From positions 1-10,533 of the forward strand of contig DAOTWP010000325.1 of NCBI GenBank assembly GCA_034435675.1: a stretch of 10,533 bases of DNA, read 5' to 3'. This stretch comes from DAOTWP01 sp034435675. GTDB taxonomy: Bacteria > Chloroflexota > Anaerolineae > Aggregatilineales > Phototrophicaceae. Below the pieces are notes generated by a model, which saw nothing but the letters and a program-made list of their open reading frames with translations, had not been told where the DNA came from and did no database searches. This document shows positions 6,352-10,533 of the stretch, one piece after another; the stretch's first letter is position 1; each line of letters begins with the position of its first letter. The translations under genes and the position numbers were made by a program.

Positions 6352-6897
6352 TTAAGATTTGCGACCTTGCAGGGCTGCAAGGATTGTGCTGCCATCAGTT
6401 TCCAGCAGGGGTGTAGGCACAAATGCCGCGATGGTCAGCACCAGCGTATTATCCAGCAGCAAAAACAGCAGCAGCCAGCGCAGCGCCGGTTCTGCGGTAG
6501 CACTCAGCGCCAGGTAAACCAGCAGCAGCAGCAGGCTGAGCGCGGCACTCAACAGCGGACCGCCCAGCGCGCGGCGGATATGCACCCCGGCAGGCAGCAC
6601 CCCCTCATCAGGCGGATAAAGAGAAGTCCCCAGCACCCCCCAGAAACGGATTCCGCGCATGGGGTAGCCTGTGCTGCGGGCAGCAAGGCTGTGCCCCAGA
6701 TGATGCACAAAATCCAGCCCATAGTGCAGCAGCCCCGCCAGCAGCCCAATGCCCAACGCTGCGGGCAGTGACAGGTTGAACGCTGCCAGCCCAATGCCGG
6801 TCAGCACTGCCGCCAGCAGCAGCCAGCCCAACACCACCGACACCAGCAGACTGATTTGCAGCCCGGCAGCACGGAAAGAAAGCAGTTCACGACGCAT
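6352..6897 (-). CDS. M50-like membrane protein with degenerate HHLGH active site
   Basis: A 181-residue integral membrane protein with about four helices (roughly 16-39, 45-62, 111-132, 138-159). FVHHLGHSLAARSTGYPMRGIRFWG (63-87) has the layout of site-2-protease (M50) active sites, HElGHalaAr..G, and LGGPLLSAALSLLL (111-124) resembles the following conserved Gly-rich helix. Near the C-terminus VPTPLLETDG (160-169) matches the M50 NxxPxxxxDG region that supplies the third zinc ligand. The catalytic Glu of HExxH is replaced by His66, while both motif histidines (65 and 69) and Asp168 remain. It may bind metal but is probably not a normal protease. I chose the ATG at 6895-6897 (AGGA 9 nt upstream) over an in-frame GTG at 6921 that lacks a ribosome site. 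Its last codons lie in an 8-bp palindrome (6365-6382). Confidence 0.75.
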   Translation of the reverse strand: MRRELLSFRAAGLQISLLVSVVLGWLLLAAVLTGIGLAAFNLSLPAALGIGLLAGLLHYGLDFVHHLGHSLAARSTGYPMRGIRFWGVLGTSLYPPDEGVLPAGVHIRRALGGPLLSAALSLLLLLVYLALSATAEPALRWLLLFLLLDNTLVLTIAAFVPTPLLETDGSTILAALQGRKS

Positions 6898-7261
6898 ATG
6901 TGTACATCCTTTGCGCAACACTCATAAACATAGTGCGAAAACCGCCCTGATTGTAGCTGCCCTGTGAAAAACGCGAAATCCAGTGGGGTGCACAAGCAGT
7001 CGCATCAAGAATCGGATCGGTGTCACAAGGGGTCTAAGCCCAAGGGGGCAGGTCGCCCATGTAACGTGAGCACTACACAGGCGCACTTTGGGGCAGCCAA
7101 CCCTGGCACAGCCACGCGAACTGGCTTGATGGATTTCATCTGGCTGGAGGCTTGGTCAGCCCGCTGGTGATCCATTCAGCAAGTTTGAAACGATAGCCCC
7201 GGATGTGGTGTGGCTGTCGCCGCCAGTGGGGTGAGGCACCTTCCCACGGTACAATTGTCGG
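6898..7261. other. Intergenic region between the TIR-NACHT gene and the M50-like gene
   Basis: A 364-base gap. It holds copy 2 of the dispersed repeat (7034-7156) and a -10-like TACAAT on the minus strand (6950-6955), 53 nt upstream of the M50-like start but without a good -35. A 50-codon minus-strand frame (7023-7175) overlaps the repeat and is judged unlikely to be a gene. Nothing else stands out. Confidence 0.5.
7034..7156 (-). repeat. Dispersed intergenic repeat, copy 2
   Basis: This is the inverted counterpart of 2680-2801. The perfect 23-nt core is at 7099-7121, and the outer anchors are CTAAGCC (7034-7040) and TCGCCCA (7053-7059), spaced exactly as in copy 1. The region 7081-7156 is the well-conserved half, and the half at 7034-7080 is kept mainly at the anchors. 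It begins about 106 nt past the stop of the TIR-NACHT gene. The core can form GGG/CCC and TGGC-ACA-GCCA hairpins, as in copy 1. Confidence 0.8.
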
Positions 7262-7273
7262 CTATGTACCGTG
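7245..7273 (-). other. 9-bp inverted repeat straddling the TIR-NACHT stop codon
   Basis: CACGGTACA (7245-7253) and TGTACCGTG (7265-7273) are perfect inverted copies with an 11-nt loop that contains the TAG stop (7262-7264). One arm is coding (the last residues, Thr-His-Gly-Thr) and the other is untranslated. A U-rich tail is absent, so a terminator role is possible but unproven. An mRNA-stability or translational role is equally possible. Confidence 0.6.
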
Positions 7274-9655
7274 TGTATCCTGCGATTGTTGGCTTGCGCG
7301 CCACGCCTCCACTGCCGCTAGCGCTTCCGGCGTGCCAATGCGTGTGAGGGCTTCGGCGGCAGCATCGCAGATACGAAGATAAGCGCTCATGCGATGTAAA
7401 ATATTCCAATAGCCTACAGGCAATGCAAAAGTTTCATCCTTGAGTAGTTCGACGAGTCTTGACATTGCTACCGGATTCTGTGAATAGCCTAACGCCTCAG
7501 CAGAATCATATCTAGTACGTGCATTATCATCAAAAGATGTTGCAATAAAGATATCTGCCCAACTTGCTGTCCTTTGCAAGTGGATACTTGTCTTGAGTCC
7601 ATATACCGCAGCCCCTCTGATGCTGGTTTCTTGGGTATGTAAAGCATCCCGAAGAGTATCATCGCTTTGCATCAATCCTAAAGCATGTGCTGCTTCATAT
7701 TGAGGTACACCAGAACCGGAATACAATACATTCCTTAGAGCGGGAATGGCTCCCGTACCTAGTTTTGCCAACCCTATTGCCGCACGACGCTTGACAGTCA
7801 TGCGAGTATCGTACAATGCTTCAATGAGTACAGGCAGTGCCCGCAAATCCCCAATTTCGCCAAGTACTACGGCAGTTGTGTCCCGCAAATATGGATTGCC
7901 CGATTCGAAGACTTCCAATAGCTGGTCTAAAGCGCGTGGATCATGTATCTTGCCCAGTGCGCGCACAGCCTGAATACTTATTCTCCAATCCTGATGCTTC
8001 AGAAGCGGAACTGCCTTCAAAAAGATGAAATAGTCACGCAACAGGAGATGTACAAACTGAATATCAGAGTCACTGCGGCGAGTCAACAGGTTTAGGTCTA
8101 AGACAAACAGGGTAAAATCGGGGGTCTTCTCAAAACCAGCATGTCTTTCAATGATTTCTGTGGAGATCTCGAGATTCGACTTCACCGAAGTATCAATCCC
8201 CACACGCCCTAATACATCATAAATCTCTTCCAGCGCAAATGGTATTTGTTCCCCGCGCACTCGGTACTTGCGCTCTTCGTGCGCATAACGGCGTTGGACA
8301 TACTGCTCGAAGATGGCATCACGCAGGTCGCCCTCACTCAGGTCTTCCAGCTTCTTGAGTTCCTCACCTGCTTCAGCAAAGGCAAACGCAAACAGGCTGA
8401 GCAGCAGTGGGGTGCGCGCCACTTCGCGCAATTCAGCATCTTTTTGCAGCGCCGCCCACAACTGCGGCAGTTCGCGCAGGTAAGCCTGCATTTGCACGTC
8501 GTCCAGCGCTTGCAGCGTGACTGCCCCGCTCAACGGCAGCTTCTGACCGCCATGTTGGGTCAGGTCATGATAGTCCTTGACCCGGCAGGAGACCACCAGT
8601 TGTGTCTGCTTCTGCTGCATGATGGCGTTCGCAGGCGCAAATAACAGTTCCGTAAAGCGCACGCGGGGATCATAGGTTTCTTTGGTCTGCGGATTTTCGC
8701 GTTCTGCGCCCAGTTCATCCAGCCCGTCCAGCAGCAATAGTGCCCTGCCCGCTGCCAGTTCCTGTTCAATGTCCTGCCGGGTCAGCGCCGGAATGCTCGT
8801 CGCCAGCCAGTCAATCAGCGGCGTCTGCTGTTCGGCATTCCACAGTGAGATGGGCGCAAGCAGCGGCAGCGGGGCGTTTGGGTCGCTCAGGCGGCGGCTG
8901 ACCGCATCGCGCGCAAAGGCAAACAGCGTTGTGGTTTTGCCCGCGCCGGGATCGCCCAGCAGCAGCACTCGACCGCCATGCTGATGGAAGGCTGCGTGAA
9001 AATCGCTGAAGCCTTGCGGTTGATCTGCAGCAATCCCCGCCAGATCAAAGAATGCCATCGGCAGCGCCTGAACATGGCGTTTCTCAACAGCATCCGGTGT
9101 ATCAGCACCCCGCAGGGTAATCAGCGAGAAGACTGTCTTTTCGAGGTAGCGCACGATTTGCTGATAAAGCGCCTGTAGATATTCGCGGTAGGGGTCCTGA
9201 GCTTGCGGCGGTAGAACACTGTCGGGGGCACTGCCCTCAGCCGACTTGCCGACGACAGCGTGACGCAGCCAGCCGACCAAACGGGTCAGCGCCTCGCGCG
9301 GGTCTTTGAAAAAGTCAAACCACTCATAATTGACAATATGCACATGCGGCACTATCTCAACTACCCGCAGGGGCACTACGGGTTTGCCTATCGCCAGCGC
9401 GTACTGGATTTCGCGCCGGACAAAGCTGTCTTCGCGTTTGCTATCCGGTGTCACACAAACAGCAACGGCGTCTGCGCCTTCAATAGCGAGTTCGATTTCC
9501 GCCGTGAAGTCCTGCGCGGAATCAATATCGCGCATATCGCGCCAGGCTTTAAACCCGGATGCACGTAGATCAGCATCGAGCTTTTCAGCGAATTCACGCC
9601 CATCTTTGCGCGCATAGCTGATAAATACGTCGTGGTGCAGTGCAGTGGTGGACAT
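7262..9655 (-). CDS. TIR-NACHT-HEAT protein, candidate anti-phage STAND NTPase
   Basis: A 797-residue, three-part protein. Residues 8-133 are a TIR domain (DVFISYARKDGREF at 9-22; the segment SFVRREIQYALAIGKPVVPL carries Glu82, the likely NADase catalytic residue). Residues about 225-430 are a NACHT STAND ATPase with Walker A GDPGAGKTT (234-242), Walker B LLLLDGLDELG (306-316), a sensor-like VVSCRVKDY and the downstream TPLLLSLF. Residues about 555-780 are HEAT-like repeats (VRALGKIHDPRALDQLLEVF, VVLGEIGDLRALPVLIEAL, IGLAKLG), the probable sensor. Known relatives (bacterial NACHT and other STAND defence proteins) oligomerise on phage cues, and TIR effectors then deplete NAD+. I infer this role here. 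The ATG at 9653-9655 places TIR at residue 8. A GTG 37 codons upstream lies in a hairpin. No clear ribosome site precedes the ATG. The 3' half is lower in GC than the NACHT part. No partner gene is adjacent. Confidence 0.85.
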   Translation of the reverse strand: MSTTALHHDVFISYARKDGREFAEKLDADLRASGFKAWRDMRDIDSAQDFTAEIELAIEGADAVAVCVTPDSKREDSFVRREIQYALAIGKPVVPLRVVEIVPHVHIVNYEWFDFFKDPREALTRLVGWLRHAVVGKSAEGSAPDSVLPPQAQDPYREYLQALYQQIVRYLEKTVFSLITLRGADTPDAVEKRHVQALPMAFFDLAGIAADQPQGFSDFHAAFHQHGGRVLLLGDPGAGKTTTLFAFARDAVSRRLSDPNAPLPLLAPISLWNAEQQTPLIDWLATSIPALTRQDIEQELAAGRALLLLDGLDELGAERENPQTKETYDPRVRFTELLFAPANAIMQQKQTQLVVSCRVKDYHDLTQHGGQKLPLSGAVTLQALDDVQMQAYLRELPQLWAALQKDAELREVARTPLLLSLFAFAFAEAGEELKKLEDLSEGDLRDAIFEQYVQRRYAHEERKYRVRGEQIPFALEEIYDVLGRVGIDTSVKSNLEISTEIIERHAGFEKTPDFTLFVLDLNLLTRRSDSDIQFVHLLLRDYFIFLKAVPLLKHQDWRISIQAVRALGKIHDPRALDQLLEVFESGNPYLRDTTAVVLGEIGDLRALPVLIEALYDTRMTVKRRAAIGLAKLGTGAIPALRNVLYSGSGVPQYEAAHALGLMQSDDTLRDALHTQETSIRGAAVYGLKTSIHLQRTASWADIFIATSFDDNARTRYDSAEALGYSQNPVAMSRLVELLKDETFALPVGYWNILHRMSAYLRICDAAAEALTRIGTPEALAAVEAWRASQQSQDTHGT

Positions 9656-9731
9656 AGGCAGTAGAACTGAATGAATTGAACAATGCTGTGATTTTATCCG
9701 AGCGAAACAAATCAGGCTATCAATTGGGTAG

Positions 9732-9768
9732 CTGTGAGCGACCCGTTCGCAAAGATGATCGCTCACAG
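9732..9768 (-). terminator. 10-bp inverted repeat after thrS, possible terminator or TIR-NACHT operator
   Basis: CTGTGAGCGA (9732-9741) and TCGCTCACAG (9759-9768) pair perfectly with a 17-nt loop. The hairpin begins 14 nt past the thrS stop, typical for a terminator, but the bases that follow on the minus strand (CTACCCAATTG) are not U-rich. It also lies 77-113 nt upstream of the TIR-NACHT start, so a regulatory role is an alternative. Confidence 0.4.
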
Positions 9769-9782
9769 TAGTTGATGCCTGA

Positions 9783-10533
9783 TTACACCGTCAGTCCCAG
9801 CAGCTTGGCGTCAATCACCTGCTGCGCCATGCTGATGAACTGTGCCAGCGGCAGTGCGCCGAGGTCTTCGTCTGTGCGCAGCCGCACGCTGACCGTGTTC
9901 GCGGCGATGTCCTTATCGCCCACCACCAGAATGTAGGGCACCTGCTGGTCGCGCGCCTCGCGGATTTTGCCGCCCATGCGCCCGCGTCCGTCATCCACCC
10001 GCACGCGCATGCCCGCTGCTTTCAACTGCGCCTGCACCTGCTCGGCATATGCCACATGCTTGTCCGTTACCGGGATAATCACCACCTGCTCCGGCGCCAG
10101 CCAGACCGGGAACGCCCCGGCGAAATGCTCGATGATGATACCGACAAAGCGCTCCATGCTGCCAAACGGCGCGCGATGAATCATCACCGGGCGTTTACGC
10201 GAATTGTCCTCGGCGACGTATTCCAGCTCAAAGCGCTCCGGCAGGTTATAGTCCACCTGCACTGTGCCCAACTGCCACTCGCGCTTGAGCACATCGCGCA
10301 CGATGAAGTCCAGCTTGGGACCGTAGAATGCCGCTTCGCCCTGTTCCACCGTGTAGCGCAGCCCCAGATCATCGCACGCCTGCAAAATCGCCACTGTCGC
10401 CTGTTCCCACAACACATCGCTGCCGACATACTTGTCACTATTCGGGTCACGTGTGCCCACCCGCGCGCGGAAGTCCGTCAGCCCCAGCGTGCCAAACACA
10501 TACTGGATCAGGCGCACCACCGCCTCAAACTCC
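9783..10533 (-). CDS. thrS: Threonyl-tRNA synthetase, C-terminal part (cut by the window edge)
   Basis: About 250 C-terminal residues of a class II aminoacyl-tRNA synthetase that charges tRNA-Thr. The frame stays open to the right edge, and the first visible residues (EFEAVVRLIQYVFGTLGL) continue a catalytic domain already under way. Seen in order: the EQGEAAFYGPKLDFIVRD region, LGTVQVDYNLPERFELEY, and PVMIHRAPFGSMERFVG, which contains the zinc-ligand His (His511 in E. coli numbering) and the motif 3 Arg (Arg520). The anticodon-binding domain follows, from about PVWLAPEQVVIIPV to the stop, with KIREARDQQVPYILVVGDKD. All key residues of the visible part are present, so the gene looks functional. 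The full enzyme is usually about 580-650 residues, so roughly 60 percent lies outside. A hairpin follows its stop by 14 nt. Confidence 0.97.
   Translation of the reverse strand, partial: EFEAVVRLIQYVFGTLGLTDFRARVGTRDPNSDKYVGSDVLWEQATVAILQACDDLGLRYTVEQGEAAFYGPKLDFIVRDVLKREWQLGTVQVDYNLPERFELEYVAEDNSRKRPVMIHRAPFGSMERFVGIIIEHFAGAFPVWLAPEQVVIIPVTDKHVAYAEQVQAQLKAAGMRVRVDDGRGRMGGKIREARDQQVPYILVVGDKDIAANTVSVRLRTDEDLGALPLAQFISMAQQVIDAKLLGLTV

Noticed and set aside
5819..6355. 178-codon plus-strand frame
   Set aside because: It is antisense to the STAS-like gene, which has a ribosome site and a regular alpha/beta pattern.
6450..6560. CAG/CTG-rich runs resembling a microsatellite
   Set aside because: They are Leu codons of the membrane helices in the M50-like protein, not a separate repeat element.
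9656..9766. Upstream GTG start that would add 37 residues to the TIR-NACHT protein
   Set aside because: The GTG lies inside a hairpin arm, the added peptide has no features, and the TIR domain begins at residue 8 from the ATG at 9655, as is usual.
1..10533. CRISPR array, tRNA, rRNA, transposase or integrase
   Set aside because: No regularly spaced repeats with unique spacers, no tRNA cloverleaf or rRNA segments, and no DDE, tyrosine or serine recombinase frame were seen. The only dispersed repeat is the two-copy element.

Overview
The window looks like chromosomal DNA from a Chloroflexota bacterium, probably of the Anaerolineae type. This is inferred from style, not from a database match: surface proteins with long Thr/Pro or Ala/Thr/Pro linkers, a lineage-style M50-like membrane protein, a STAS-type regulator next to a STAS-like small protein, and a GC-rich background. 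All nine genes I support lie on the minus strand, so transcription runs from the right edge to the left edge.

Right to left: the C-terminal third of threonyl-tRNA synthetase (thrS, cut by the right edge, 9783-10533); a hairpin just past its stop (9732-9768); a large TIR-NACHT-HEAT protein (7262-9655), a candidate single-gene anti-phage NAD-depleting defence protein; a 364-base gap holding one copy of a dispersed repeat (7034-7156); a four-helix M50-like membrane protein whose HExxH has become HHLGH (6352-6897); a small STAS-like protein (5870-6268); a 479-base gap rich in small palindromes; a classical STAS anti-sigma-factor antagonist (5052-5390) ended by a 16-bp hairpin terminator; a complete GlgX-type glycogen debranching enzyme (2798-4909); a gap holding the second, oppositely oriented copy of the repeat (2680-2801) and the ppiC promoter; a PpiC/PrsA-like foldase lipoprotein (1405-2430); a membrane-anchored SH3b-like surface protein (355-1326); a nested hairpin; and the N-terminus of an Ala/Pro-rich protein with (PPAQ)n repeats, cut by the left edge.

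The genes do not form one pathway. thrS and glgX are housekeeping or storage functions, the two STAS-fold proteins suggest partner-switching regulation, and the foldase and SH3b-like protein both act outside the membrane. The TIR-NACHT-HEAT gene is the accessory element. Its sensor half is visibly lower in GC than its NACHT core, and inverted repeats lie at both ends of the gene.

The least explained signal is the two-copy, roughly 122-nt intergenic repeat with a 23-nt perfectly conserved core. It sits just downstream of glgX and of the TIR-NACHT gene. I see no CRISPR array, tRNA, rRNA, transposase or integrase.
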